Below are positions 38,034-49,466 of a stretch of DNA of 64,000 nucleotides, one piece after another. The stretch's first letter is position 1, and each line of letters starts with the position of its first letter. The stretch spans positions 6,604,922-6,668,921 of the forward strand of contig NC_092678.1 in the NCBI RefSeq assembly GCF_964355755.1. Reading direction: 5' to 3'. Made by a program: the position numbers and the translations under genes. The DNA comes from Antedon mediterranea (lineage: Eukaryota > Echinodermata > Crinoidea > Comatulida > Antedonidae). The notes beneath the pieces were generated by a model that saw nothing but the letters and a program-made list of their open reading frames with translations, ran no database searches and was not told where the DNA came from.

Positions 38034-40052
38034 CTGTTAAAAAGAAGATACATAAAGTTGTGTTTCTTACTAAAAACTGAATGGTACAAAGATTATTTGT
38101 ATATTTTACACACCTGCTTGTATTCTTGCAATTTGATTAAGTTAATTACACATCACATGTCATTTGGAATTAACCCTACCTAGGGGAAAAGTGATATCTA
38201 TGGTAATAATTAACACGCTCTAATGCACCTTCACCTTTCTGTAAACATTTTGAGGATTTTTGCGTGTTTGGAAATCAACTTGTTGTGTGCGCAGTCTATA
38301 ACTGTTCTACTCAGCATCCAAAGTTGGAGCACTGCCTTTTTAATGGCCTAGCTTCCTGGCCTATTATTCTTGAATGATGTGGTATTTTGTAACGGCCAGA
38401 GGCTCATTCACAAACAAAATGTGTTCTTCCACAAGGTGGTATGAAAGAAATACAATACAATTACAGAATTCATGGTAAAACTCCAAATGTCATACTATGT
38501 ACCTCAAATACTATTAATGTATATTGAAAATCAGACTACAGCTATTTATACGAAAAACAATAAATAGAATTCTTCATTGTCATAACTCACTTCTTGTTTC
38601 TTGTGATTGTGAAGCCTTTTTCTGTGGTGGATGATCTTCACAATCAGAGGAACTTTGGTCCAATTTGTGCTGGTTTGATTTACCTTCAAATTCTACACCT
38701 AAAGTAAGAAGATAATTTGTAAAATATGAATCACTGTATATTCTTCAATCTTACCTGATGAAAGAAGATTTTTTTTTTTACTAATGTATAAATGTTACCA
38801 ATAAATTATGTGTTTCAAGCAACAAACAAAATGACACACATAATCTTACAACACAACATCAATCTAAAGTGGGTGATTTGGGTAGATAATCTCACATTTC
38901 ACTCTATAATTTAACCTCAATAGAAAATTACAAAATTTCTTACATTCTTTGAAAAGTTAGGCACTAATAATGTATTTTTGTACCTACTGAGATCTTTTTT
39001 TCATAAAAAAAATCTTGATTTTTAAAATGGAAAGAGTGGCAGGTAGCCCCACCCCCTCTAGATCTGTCACTGAGCTTCCCCTGATAAGGAAACACTTTGT
39101 TGGCTCCTGAATATGTCCCCTATTGAGGTTCTGTCTAAGATTCTAGAAGTTGATTTATAAAATTTTGCCCTTATGAAAATTCACAATTTTTTTTTATTTC
39201 GCAATATTTACCAAAATTCTGTCTATGTCTGCCTGGTACCAAGATTTCCGCAAAAATCTTGATAAGCTTGTCATCCAGAAATTCATTTTATGTTTATTTG
39301 TATGAGACGAAAAAATAGTTTTCCCAATTGATATTTAACATTAATAATGATATACTTTGTTATTTGCCCTGTTCCTGAGTAGATTTTACAGCTTCATTTG
39401 GTGGGTAAAATTAGAATTTAAATCGACACAAACACTTGCATCTTTCAAAGAAATGTAACAACATTTTTATTTTATATAAAGGAATTTCTTTTTAAAGAAT
39501 ATATATTATATACGTACCTTTTTCTAGTAATATGTTTTTTGCACGTGGTCCAAGGCAACAAGCAAACCTTTTTATTTTGTCTGGTTTATTGACTAAATGT
39601 TCATTAACCTCTAGGTAAAGTACTGCTTTCCAAATATTGTCAAATTTAAAATGTTCAAGTTGATAGTTAGCAATAACAGCATCAAACCCTTCTTGGTCAA
39701 CTTGCCTCAATGCCTTAAACAGTGTTCTCCTATATGATGACAACTGTTTATAATCATCAGTTCTTTGTTCACTGTCTTTCCTATAGCGACTGACAAGAAT
39801 TTCAGCATCTTTAATTTCTGATATTTTAGAAATCTCTAATAAAAGTTGAGCTTTAATAGGAGTGATATCACCTTTATTTTCTAGAGCATTAAATAAATTA
39901 TGTGAGTTGAAGCCTTTTCTGGTAATGTCTCCTACAGGTAAATGTTCAAGTAGTAAGATTTGCAACCAAGTGTATTGTTCTCCTTTATAGTATTTACTGA
40001 GATCAGCTTTCAATTCCGAAAAGGTTTTCTTTTTACAGTCAATGTCAGTCAT
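33739..40052 (-). CDS. NLR immune receptor, DED-NACHT-LRR, spliced
   Basis: Join on the minus strand 40052-39518, 38698-38591 and 38033-33739. Both introns are GT-AG (GTACGT / CTTTAG and GTGAGT / TTAACAG), both in phase 1. The three exons total 4938 nt, exactly 1646 codons with stop, so the model is self-consistent. Order: N-terminal death-effector-like region (residues about 8-90, with a possible second helical bundle to 178), a charged linker, NACHT ATPase (about 295-500), helical region, then LRRs (about 830-1645). NLRs are cytosolic sensors that oligomerise through NACHT; a DED would recruit caspase-8/FADD-type partners. Ligand and partners are unknown here. DED- or Death-bearing NACHT-LRR proteins are abundant in sea urchins and some other invertebrates. 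No transmembrane segment or signal peptide is seen. Confidence 0.88.
33770..35930 (-). repeat. Six in-frame tandem duplications within the LRR coding exon
   Basis: On the plus strand the block AAATCTTTTATTATACTACC recurs at about 34242, 34608, 34984, 35360 and 35708, spaced 348-376 bp. A more altered copy lies at each side. Surrounding sequence (for example CTTCAATTGAAGATAGGTTA) is nearly identical between units. Unit ends vary in length through 20-40 bp insertions. Each unit encodes several LRRs, so the ligand-binding surface grows in steps of about 120 residues. Confidence 0.9.
38034..38590 (-). other. NLR intron 2
   Basis: GTGAGT at 38590 to TTAACAG ending at 38034. It holds unremarkable mixed sequence without repeats or open frames of note. 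Confidence 0.75.
38591..38698 (-). CDS. NLR exon 2: hydrophilic linker
   Basis: This 108-nt exon is symmetric in phase 1. It encodes a Ser/Asp/Gln/Lys-rich linker, VEFEGKSNQHKLDQSSSDCE followed by DHPPQKKASQSQETR. It was found by following splice signals between the DED and NACHT exons. The acceptor is TTACTTTAG and the donor AGAA|GTGAGT. Because its length is a multiple of three, it could be skipped without breaking the frame. Confidence 0.78.
38699..39517 (-). other. NLR intron 1
   Basis: GTACGT at 39517 to TTTAG ending at 38699. Mostly AT-rich with one T-run; nothing else seen. Confidence 0.75.
39518..40052 (-). CDS. NLR exon 1: death effector domain
   Basis: The exon starts with ATG at 40052 and ends at donor AAG|GTACGT, contributing 178 codons plus one base. 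Residues 8-90, including TFSELKADLSKYYKGEQYTW and LLLEHLPVGDITRKGFNSHNLFNALE further on, have the six-helix pattern of a DED: a conserved hydrophobic helix 2 and a basic/acidic linker before LFNALE. Residues about 100-177 (from SSYRRTLFKALRQV to PRAKNILLEKG) are also helical and may be a diverged second DED, as in tandem-DED proteins. A TTTGCAG just upstream (AG at 40067-40066) suggests a non-coding 5' exon outside this stretch. Confidence 0.75.
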
Positions 40053-42429
40053 TTTACAAACAAATCTGCAAATACAAGATACTGATAGTATTATAAATTA
40101 CTACATTAAGTTTAAGGATTCAATACTAGCAAATTATACCTGGGTGGATTTCAAATTTAGTTAACACATTCCTAGTACAATTCCGATCAATTTACCCCCA
40201 GACATCGGTATCTCCCTATAATTACCAACCGCTTCATTCACATGCTGGTGATAAATCCTTCCCAGTACAAACTTTAGCTTCATAATGAGACAATGTTGGA
40301 GCCCCAGGGCGATGCAGAGCTATGATATGGTACTTTGCTAAGTCTGTATGCATAGGTGTCATATTGGCTAATAAATAAAATATTAATTGTGATTACCTCT
40401 GCCCCAGCCTTCTTTCCCCTCTCCCCATCCCCGTCACAATCAACAAACCTTAATACGGTTCAAATGTAGTAAATGTCCCCACTACAATTCCAATCATGTT
40501 GTTCCTCATTACACCTAAACGGCAATATCTCCTCCCCTCCTTCCCTCCCTTCCGCACTTGATGTGTTTAAAGACTTCCCAGTACAAATTTCCGGTTATGT
40601 TGAGCCATCACTCCGTGGCAGTTTTCAAATGTAGTTTAAAACATTCCCAGTTCGATTACGTTGATAGTATAGGCTCACCACCAAACTTTCAACACCTTCC
40701 GGGGGATAATTAAAATACTTTCGTACTAGTACAATTCTCCAAGCAAACATTTTTTTAAGCAAATTTTTAGGTTAACTGAGTTTGTTTAATTTATTGTCTT
40801 ACTTTTTTCATGATACATTGATATTATTTTTTTATTTTTGACGGTTTTGATAAAAAAGCTTATTGAAAACAAATTTAGGCCAAGAATAACCAAAGTTTGG
40901 TCTCCGTTTGTCATGGCAGGAGATATTTGAAAACATGAACCTCTAAGAATTTCCTGTTTATGTTTTCAAAAATTTCAGGGAAATATGTCTTTAACCTGTT
41001 TATAAATAATTGTGAAAATAACAGAACTTACATGCTGCACTGAATCTATAGTATATCAAAGATTTTCTGAAGGGAATTGTGGACACTAGGTTTCCTAAAA
41101 AGTAAGTTTTAGTCCGAAAATCCACCTTGTTTTTCAGAATTTTTCTACATAGAAATCTTGTTTTTCTGCCTGGCATCTAGCCATCTTGTTTTTCTACCTG
41201 GTTTAGCACATAACATCAACAGACTTACATTGCCTATAGTTATGTTTATTGTTATGCAAAGTGCCAACTCCCTTTTTACTGCGTTCTGTGAGTTAAAAAA
41301 TCAGTCTTGCGTATTATTCTATTCAATAAAAAATTGATAGGCTTATAATATATTCATTTTCAATCAATTGTATAAAGAAACTGAAACCAAGCTATGCTAT
41401 TCATATACGCAATACAGTAAATTGTTATGAGGCCTATGTAATTATAGACAGCGCACTCTACAGGTAGCTTTTCAATCACGCAATTTCAAAACCTCTACTG
41501 TAGTCTACCTTGAATATTATGAAGCTATGAAAGCTATGCATAAAAAAATTAGGATTTTGTAATATGCAATGTATTTTTAATGCTAAATACAAGTGCTTGA
41601 ACTTGATTCATAAAAACAATATTCATGATTATTAATGATTTCCTGGCAACATAGAGAGAAATTAATTTGATTCTCCCCTATACAGTAAAATGTGCAATAA
41701 GTTCAGAAAATATTTATTATATATATATATATATATATTTTTTTTTTAGTATTTTGTATCATTATCATCCATGAAAATTATGAAATGAAGGTATAGAAAT
41801 CTTGAGTATTCATGTGTATTGTCTCAAACAAGAAGTAATTAAATGTTTAAACCAACCAATTCCACATATCTTGAATTTTTTACATGAAACATATATATGT
41901 CTTTATCAGAAGAAATCCTGTAACGGCTAATATTAATTACCTACCTGTGAGCAGAATATTTTGATTACACTGTATGGCAAAAATGAGAATACAGATGAGT
42001 TGTTGGTGTTTCCATGGAGAAAAGCTGGTTGTGAGAAACCCAGACTGATCTAGACTCTGTGTGACATGTCTGTGTGTGTGCGACATTGGGTTAAAGTCAT
42101 GTGATACCACTAGATGGTGAATTATGGATGTGCAAAGCGTACAGAAGTACTTGCGGCAAAGAATAATTACGCAAGCATGCGCTAGTACTTTATAAAGTTC
42201 GATTGATTGATTTTGGAATGAAACATCTCATAAATACGTATTATAATAACAATTATGGAATATTTTAAAATTCATAATGCATGCTTTGCTTACTAATAAA
42301 TTAAAGTGTCGTGGCAAATTATTACAAATGGAATGATGAACAAGTCATGAAATTTAATAAAGTTGGCGGCGCAGTTTGTGTCAAAAAAAGCTTCTAATCA
42401 ATCCAATGTTGACTGTATACAGATTGATT

Positions 42430-42640
42430 GTAATCAGTATTGATTGACAAAGATAAAGGAATCATCTATGCTGAGTTTTGATTCAATTAAAGTTGTAGAG
42501 TGAGCCCTCTATTGACACAGATAAAGGAATCACTTATGCAGAGTGCTGATTGGCTTAAAGTTGTAAAGTGGGACCTCTATTGATAAAATGAGGGAGTGAA
42601 AGTTGTAGAAATGGCCCTCTTTTGGCAAAGATGAGTAATA
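42430..42640. repeat. Degenerate tandem repeat, period about 80 bp
   Basis: GACAAAGATAAAGGAATCA, then TGATT, AAAGTTGTAGAGTGAGCCCT and CTATTGA, repeats three times with increasing decay to the right. Confidence 0.65.
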
Positions 42641-42647
42641 TGAATGT

Positions 42648-42910
42648 TTGTATTTTTTTTTGGAGCTTGGCCTTGAAGGCCAGTTGTAGTTGAAAAGCCA
42701 TGCTAGGTGGATGTATACGTATTACAATAAGGTAATAGATATGTTCAACTATAGTAGGCAAAAGGCAATATAGGTCTAAATGTTCTGGTACAAAATAATT
42801 AGCACAATCTTTAATGAGTTTTAAGTTAATTACCTTTATTGATGGTTTTATACTGTATTTACGTTTGCTATGGAGGTTGAGCCATTTGGGCCACACCTTA
42901 ATTTGCTATA
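42648..42910 (-). mobile_element. Possible retroposon with short A-tail, minus orientation
   Basis: Read on the minus strand the segment ends AACTGGCCTTCAAGGCCAAG, then CTCC and an A-run of about ten. The GGCCTTGAAGGCC palindrome could form a 3' hairpin. The chance open frame of 113 codons crosses it. The evidence is the A-tail and composition only. Confidence 0.3.
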
Positions 42911-43839
42911 GCCTATTGGCTATATGTATACTCACCTGCTTATATTTAAAGTGTCTTTGGTTATGATCTAGACTGGACTAATTTATGAGGCATTTTCATT
43001 AGGCCTATTTAATTTTTACTTCTTGCCCTGATTGATTGAAATATATATTTATACTGGGTAACCTCTTCAGTCAAATACTGGTCTCCCAGAGGGCCCAGTT
43101 GGTGATCAGTGGCTGTGATGTACTAATACACCGAGGTAACCCCCCTACTCGTCTCGAAAGATGTACTAGGTTCTTTAAACTGGACCCACACAACACAATT
43201 TTTCTTTAGTGATTTTATTGTCCAGTATTGCTTTCATTTTTTTCATATTGCAAAGTATATAATAACAAATTCAATGGCCGTTCCAAATTTATTCTTGATA
43301 CAATTTGTTTTTAAAATAATTTGTCTGAGTACTTTTATCATAAAAAGTGCACTGTTATTATATTTATGCCTACTACTCCCATGCAAATTGGTATAATTTT
43401 ATAACCACATATTAAGGCAAAAAAAGACAGTGTGGAGCACGAGTAACTGCTTGTAACAATTTTATAACTCCATGTATAGATGATGCATTAAAAGGGTACC
43501 CTTCCAAAATAAAGTGAACACAATCCATACGTCTAGTTTGTATGTCCAAATTTTAAGTTCTTATCTGAGAAAAAACATTGTCCCCACAATTTTTTTTTGT
43601 ATTTGCTTTTCCATGCATCTACACACATGGGTAGAAATGGGGTATAACATGACCTGAATAGCACAGAGCCAGTATCTTATGTGGCCAATATTAGATGTTT
43701 AAACATTTTACACTTTTTACATTTTCAGTAATCCTGTCAACATTCTCAATTTGGAAAGAAGTATGCTCATAAAACGACCCTTGAACCCAACTATAATCTT
43801 AACACTAATCTAATTTAAATTATTAATCCTAATAATGCT

Positions 43840-44310
43840 ATTCCTAACACTAATCCTAACACTTATCTTAACACTAACAATTCTCTTAACTTTAACACTT
43901 ACCCTAACTTTAACATTAATCCTAACTTTAACATTAATCCTAACTTTAACATTGTTCCTAACTTTAACATTAATCCTAACTTTAACATTAATCCTAACTT
44001 TAACACTAATCCTAACTTTAACACTTATCCCTAACTTTAACATAAATCCTAAATTTAAAATGTACTAAATTTAACATTAATCCTAACTTGAACAATATTT
44101 CTAACTTTAACATTATTCCTAACTTTAACAATTATTTCTAACTTTAACATTATCCCTAACTTTAAAAATATTTCTAACTTTAACATTATCCCTAACTTTA
44201 ACATTATCCCTAACTTTAACATTATCCCTAACTTTAACATTATCCCTAACATTAACAATATTTCTAACTGTAACATTATCCCTAACTTTAACGCTAATCC
44301 TAAACCAAAC
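43840..44310. repeat. 18-bp array CCTAACTTTAACATTAAT
   Basis: About 25 copies of an 18-bp unit, CCTAACTTTAACATTATC or close variants, run from about 43840 to 44310. The right part reads ATCCCTAACTTTAA, giving scattered CCCTAA hexamers. It resembles a degenerate interstitial telomere-like repeat, but the hexamer is never tandem for more than a couple of units, so a telomeric origin is only a possibility. Confidence 0.9.
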
Positions 44311-44424
44311 CCTAAAACTTAATTTACCCAAATATGAGCATGCTTCTTCATTTTGTCTGAATACATCTGCCAAAACATGGAGGTAGAGTGCTTTCGTGGG
44401 AAGTGGAGGTATGTTGTTGATGTT

Positions 44425-47400
44425 CATGTCCGACAAAGCAATCTGGTCAAGAAGCAATGTGGTCAAGATGAAGTCATCTGGTCAAGATGAAGCCATCTGG
44501 TCAAGATGAAGCCATCTGGTCAAGATGAAGCAATTTGGTCAACAAGAGTAGCGCCCGAGAGTATCGCCATGTTGCATCCATTCGAGTCTTGCCCTCCTGT
44601 ATGAAGTGGCACCCGAAGGTAGCGCCCCGTACTTACGCCATCTGGGTGAGGCTGTGTCTGCCACATGGCCAGGTCACGATGAGAAGGTTACTCAGTTTGG
44701 GGAATAAAAAAGTTAGTGGTAGAGGCACCCAGAGGCGAGCGCTCCTCAGTGGTAACGCACTCTATGGTACCCAACTGAATGGTATAGAGCTCAGAGGTAG
44801 CGCTCACGTGTAGGTCTATAGCTGTTTGTTTACAATGGAGCACTCAAGAGGTAATTTTACAATATTTTACTGATGATATTTTTGTCCATTTTATATTTTA
44901 CTATTGTTGGTCATTTTTCCATTTTAAGGTGATTTAATATTTTTGGTAATTTTCCCATTTTAAGGTGTTTATAATAAATCAAAAAATATGTATTAATTTT
45001 ATATGTTAATATTTATGTGCATAAATATTTTGATTTAAGTTTTCAATTTCTAGGAATAATGCCCGACAAGATGAAGCCATCTGGTCAAGATGAAGCAATT
45101 TGGTCAACAAGAGTAGCGCCCGAGAGTATCGCCATGTTGCATCCATTAGAGTCTTGCCCTCCTGTATGAAGTGGCACCCGAAGGTAGCGCCCCGTACTTA
45201 CGCCATCTGGGTGAGGCTGTGTCTGCCACATGGCCAGGTCACGATGAGAAGGTTACTCAGTTTGGGGAATAAAAAAGTCAGTGGTAGAGGCACCCAGAGG
45301 CGAGCGCTCCTCAGTGGTAACGCACTCTATGGTACCCAACTGAATGGTATAGAGCTCAGAGGTAGCGCTCACGTGTAGGCCTATAGCTGTTTGTTTACAA
45401 TGGAGCACTCAAGAGGTAATTTTACAATATTTTACTGATGATATTTTTGTCCATTTTATATTTTACTATTGTTGGTCATTTTTCCATTTTAAGGTGATTT
45501 AATATTTTTGGTAATTTTCCCATTTTAAGGTGTTTATAATAAATCAAAAAATATGTATTAATTTTATATGTTAATATTTATGTGCATAAATATTTTGATT
45601 TAAGTTTTCAATTTCTAGGAATAATGCCCGACAAGATGAAGCCATCTGGTCAAGATGAAGCAATTTGGTCAACAAGAGTAGCGCCCGAGAGTATCGCCAT
45701 GTTGCATCCATTAGAGTCTTGCCCTCCTGTATGAAGTGGCACCCGAAGGTAGCGCCCCGTACTTACGCCATCTGGGTGAGGCTGTGTCTGCCACATGGCC
45801 AGGTCACGATGAGAAGGTTACTCAGTTTGGGGAATAAAAAAGTCAGTGGTAGAGGCACCCAGAGGCGAGCGCTCCTCAGTGGTAACGCACTCTATGGTAC
45901 CCAACAGAATGTTATAGAGCTCAGAGGTAGCACTCACGTGTAGGCCTATAGCTGTTTGTTACAATGGAGCACTCTAGAGGTAATTTTTCCATTTTACAAT
46001 ATTTTACTGATGATATTTTTGTCCATTTTATATTTTACTATTGTTGGTCATTTTTCCATTTTAAGGTGATTTAATATTGTTGGTAATTTTCCTATTTTAA
46101 GGTGTTTATAATAAATCAAAAAATATGTATTAATTTTATATGTTAATATTTATGTGCATAAATATTTTGATTTAAGTTTTCAATTTCTAGGAATAATGCC
46201 CGACAAGATGAAGCCATCTGGTCAAGATGAAGCAATTTGGTCAACAAGAGTAGCGCCCGAGAGTATCGCCATGTTGCATCCATTCGAGTCTTGCCCTCCT
46301 GTATGAAGTGGCACCCGAAGGTAGCGCCCCGTACTTACGCCATCTGGGTGAGGCTGTGTCTGCCACATGGCCAGGTCACGATGAGAAGGTTACTCAGTTT
46401 GGGGAATAAAAAAGTCAGTGGTAGAGGCACCCAGAGGCGAGCGCTCCTCAGTGGTAACGCACTCTATGGTACCCAACTGAATGGTATAGAGCTCAGAGGT
46501 AGCGCTCACGTGTAGGCCTATAGCTGTTTGTTACAATGGAGCACTCTAGAGGTAATTTTTCCATTTTACAATATTTTACTGATGATATTTTTGTTCATTT
46601 TATATTTTACTAGTGTTGGTCATTTTTCCAATTTAAGGTGATTTAATATTGTTGGTAATTTTCCCATTTTAAGGTGTTTATAATAAATCAAAAAATATGT
46701 ATTAATTTTATATGTTAATATTTATGTGCATAAATATTTTGATTTAAGTTTTCAATTTCTAGGAATAATGCCCGACAAGATGAAGCCATCTGGTCAAGAT
46801 GAAGCAATTTGGTCAACAAGAGTAGCGCCCGAGAGTATCGCCATGTTGCATCCATTCGAGTCTTGCCCTCCTGTATGAAGTGGCACCCGAAGGTAGCGCC
46901 CCGTACTTACGCCATCTGAGTGAGGCTGTGTCTGCCACATGGCCAGGTCACGATGAGAAGGTTACTCAGTTTGGGGAATAAAAAAGTCAGTGGTAGAGGC
47001 ACCCAGAGGCGAGCGCTCCTCAGTGGTAACGCACTCTATGGTACCCAACTGAATGGTATAGAGCTCAGAGGTAGCGCTCACGTGTAGGCCTATAGCTGTT
47101 TGTTACAATGGAGCACTCAAGAGGTAATTTTTCCATTTTACAATATTTTACTGATGATATTTTTGTTCATTTTATATTTTACTAGTGTTGGTCATTTTTC
47201 CAATTTAAGGTGATTTAATATTGTTGGTAATTTTCCCATTTTAAGGTGTTTATAATAAATCAAAAAATATGTATTAATTTTATATGTTAATATTTATGTG
47301 CATAAATATTTTGATTTAAGTTTTCAATTTCTAGGAATAATGCCCGACAAGATGAAGCCATCTGGTCAAGATGAAGTAATCTGGTCAACAAGAGTATAGC

Positions 47401-47725
47401 GCCCGAGAGTATGGCCATGTTGCATCCATTAGAGTCTTAATTGCCCTCCTGTATGAAGTGGCACCCGAAGGTAGCGCCCCGTACTTACGCCATCTGGGTG
47501 AGGCTGTGTCTGCCACATGGCCCGGTCACGATGAGAAGGTTACTCAGTTTGGGGAATAAAAAAGTTAGTGGTAGAGGCACCCAGAGGCGAGCGCTCCTCA
47601 GTGGTAACGCACTCTATGGTACCCAACTGAATGGTATAGAGCTCAGAGGTAGTGCTCACGTGTAGGCCTATAGCTGTTTGTTTACAATGGAGCACTCAAG
47701 AGGTAATTTTTCCATTTTACAATAT
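44425..47725 (+). repeat. Satellite: six tandem copies of a 565-572 bp unit
   Basis: Copies have near-identical bodies; equivalent points are at 44535, 45100, 45665, 46237, about 46809 and about 47381. Each unit has a GC-richer part of about 360 bp (starting AATAATGCCCGACAAGATGA) and an AT-rich part of about 205 bp. The GC-rich part is preceded by TTTCAATTTCTAG and followed by CAAGAG|GTAATT, which look like a splice acceptor and donor, so each unit resembles an exon plus intron. A 92-codon open frame is kept in four copies. The fifth has TGG changed to TGA, and the sixth keeps only the last 74 codons after small insertions. The first copy starts with a 19-bp mini-repeat TGGTCAAGATGAAGCCATC in place of the AT-rich lead. 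Confidence 0.93.
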
Positions 47726-48035
47726 TTTACTGATGATATTTTTGTCCATTTTATATTTTACTATTGTTGGTCATTTTTCCATTTTAAGGTGATTTAATAT
47801 TGTTGGTAATTTTTCCTTTTTAAGGTTTTTTTACTATTTTTGGTAATTTTTCCATTCTAAGGTTTTTTACTATTGTTGGTAATTTTTCCATTTTACAATT
47901 TGTTACTGTCGATATTTTTTTCCATTTTACGATTCAATGTTGTTGGTAATTTTCCATTTTAAGGTGTTTGATTATTGATAGTATTTTTACCATTGTTTAT
48001 TTACTATTGTTGAGATTTTACTGTCTGTATTTTTT
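47726..48035. repeat. Degenerate spacer repeat TTGGTAATTTTCCATTTTAAGG
   Basis: The tail of the satellite passes into 35-45 bp degenerate repeats of TATTGTTGGTAATTTTTCCA and TTTTAAGGTGTTT, which fade into the next array. Confidence 0.7.
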
Positions 48036-49180
48036 TTCGCAAGTGTTTATTATCGCAAGTGTTTATTATCGCAAAAGTGTTTATTATCGCAAAAGTGTTT
48101 ATTATTGCAAAAGTGTTTATTGTCGCAAAAGTGTTTACTATATTAGAAGTGTTTACTATATTAGAAGTGTTTATTATATTGTCGCAAGTGTTTATTATCG
48201 CAAGTGTTTATTATCGCAAGTGTTTATTGTCGCAAAAGTGTTTATTTATTGTCAGTGTTTACTATATTAGAAGTGTTTATTATATTGTCGCAAGTGTTTA
48301 TTATCGCAAGTGTTTATTGTCGCAAAAGTGTTTATTTATTGTCAGTGTTTACTATATTAGAAGTGTTTATTATATTGTCGCAAGTGTTTATTATATTGTC
48401 GCAAGTGTTTATTGTCGCAAAAGTGTTTATTTATTGTCAGTGTTTACTATATTAGAAGTGTTTATTATATTGTCGCAAGTGTTTATTGTCGCAAAAGTGT
48501 TTATTTATAGCCAGTGTTTACTATATTAGAAGTGTTTATTATATTGTCGCAAGTGTTTATTATCGCAAGTGTTTATTATCGCAAAAGTGTTTATTTATTG
48601 TCAGTGTTTACTATATTAGAAGTGTTTATTATATTGTCGCAAGTGTTTATTATCGCAAGTGTTTATTATCGCAAAAGTGTTTATTTATAGCCAGTGTTTA
48701 CTATATTAGAAGTGTTTATTATATTGTCGCAAGTGTATATTATCGCAAAAGTGTTTATTATCGCAAAAGTGTTTACTATATTAGAAGTGTTTACTATATT
48801 ATCGCAAGTGTTTATTATCGCAAGTGTTTACTATATTATCGCAAGTGTTTATTATCGCCAGTGTTTACTATATTAGAAGTGTTTATTATATTGTCGCAAG
48901 TGTTTATTATCGCAAGTGTTTATTATCGCAAGTGTTTATTATCGCAAGTGTTTACTATATTATCGCAAGTGTTTATTATCGCAAGTGTTTATTATATTGT
49001 CGCAAGTGTTTATTATCGCAAGTGTTTATTATATTGTCGCAAGTGTTTATTATCGCAAGTGTTTATTGTCGCAAAAGTGTTTATTTATTGTCGCAAAAGT
49101 GTTTATTTATTGTCAGTGTTTACTATATGAGACGTGTTTATTATATTGTCACAAATGTTTATTATGTTTCTCTAATTTTC
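48036..49180 (+). repeat. Left outer array GTGTTTATTATCGCAA
   Basis: A 16-19 bp unit, GTGTTTATTATCGCAA with variants TTGTCGCAAAA and ACTATATTAGAA, repeats about 60 times. Variants are ordered into higher-order units, for example GTGTTTATTTATTGTCA then GTGTTTACTATATTAGAA, seen several times. The Val/Tyr/Cys-rich frames across it are by-products. The same unit occurs in reverse orientation at 59.4-60.26 kb. Confidence 0.92.
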
Positions 49181-49329
49181 CATTTTAAGGTGTTTTATTA
49201 TTGATATTATTTTTACAATTTTTTATTTACTATTTTTTATTTACTATTGTTAAGATATCATGATATCATCCTTTTAATGATATTTTACTGTGTATTTTTA
49301 ATTAAATTGAAATTTAATTTTTATAGCAA

Positions 49330-49466
49330 GCATGTCTATTATATTTCAAGTGGCTATTATATTTCAAGTGGCTATTATATTTCAAGCGGCTATTATATTT
49401 CAAGCGGCTATTATATTTCAAGCGTCTATTTTATATTACAAGCGTTTATTATACTTAAAGCGTCTA
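49330..49466 (+). repeat. Short array TATTATATTTCAAGCGGC
   Basis: Seven or eight copies of an 18-bp unit (TATTATATTTCAAGCGGC, drifting to TTTATTATACTTAAAGCG) lead directly into the unique inverted-repeat core. Reverse-complement copies stand at about 59300-59415. Confidence 0.85.

Larger units (their letters stand above)
40053..43790. other. Intergenic, 5' flank of the NLR gene
   Basis: The part next to the gene (40140-40720) is a degenerate repeat with the recurring block TTCAAATGTAGTWAA...CATTCCCAGTACAATTCC, seen at about 40150, 40455 and 40620. Around 41715-41740 lies a short (TA)n run. A motif close to TAGCGCCCTCTA occurs at 41453. I could not identify a promoter or another gene. Confidence 0.45.

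Noticed and set aside
43810-44466. Frames rich in VKVRINVKVR or TLTLILTL
   Set aside because: They come from the 18-bp CCTAACTTTAACATTAAT array.
47968-49204. Cys/Val/Tyr-rich repeated frames
   Set aside because: By-products of the GTGTTTATTATCGCAA array.
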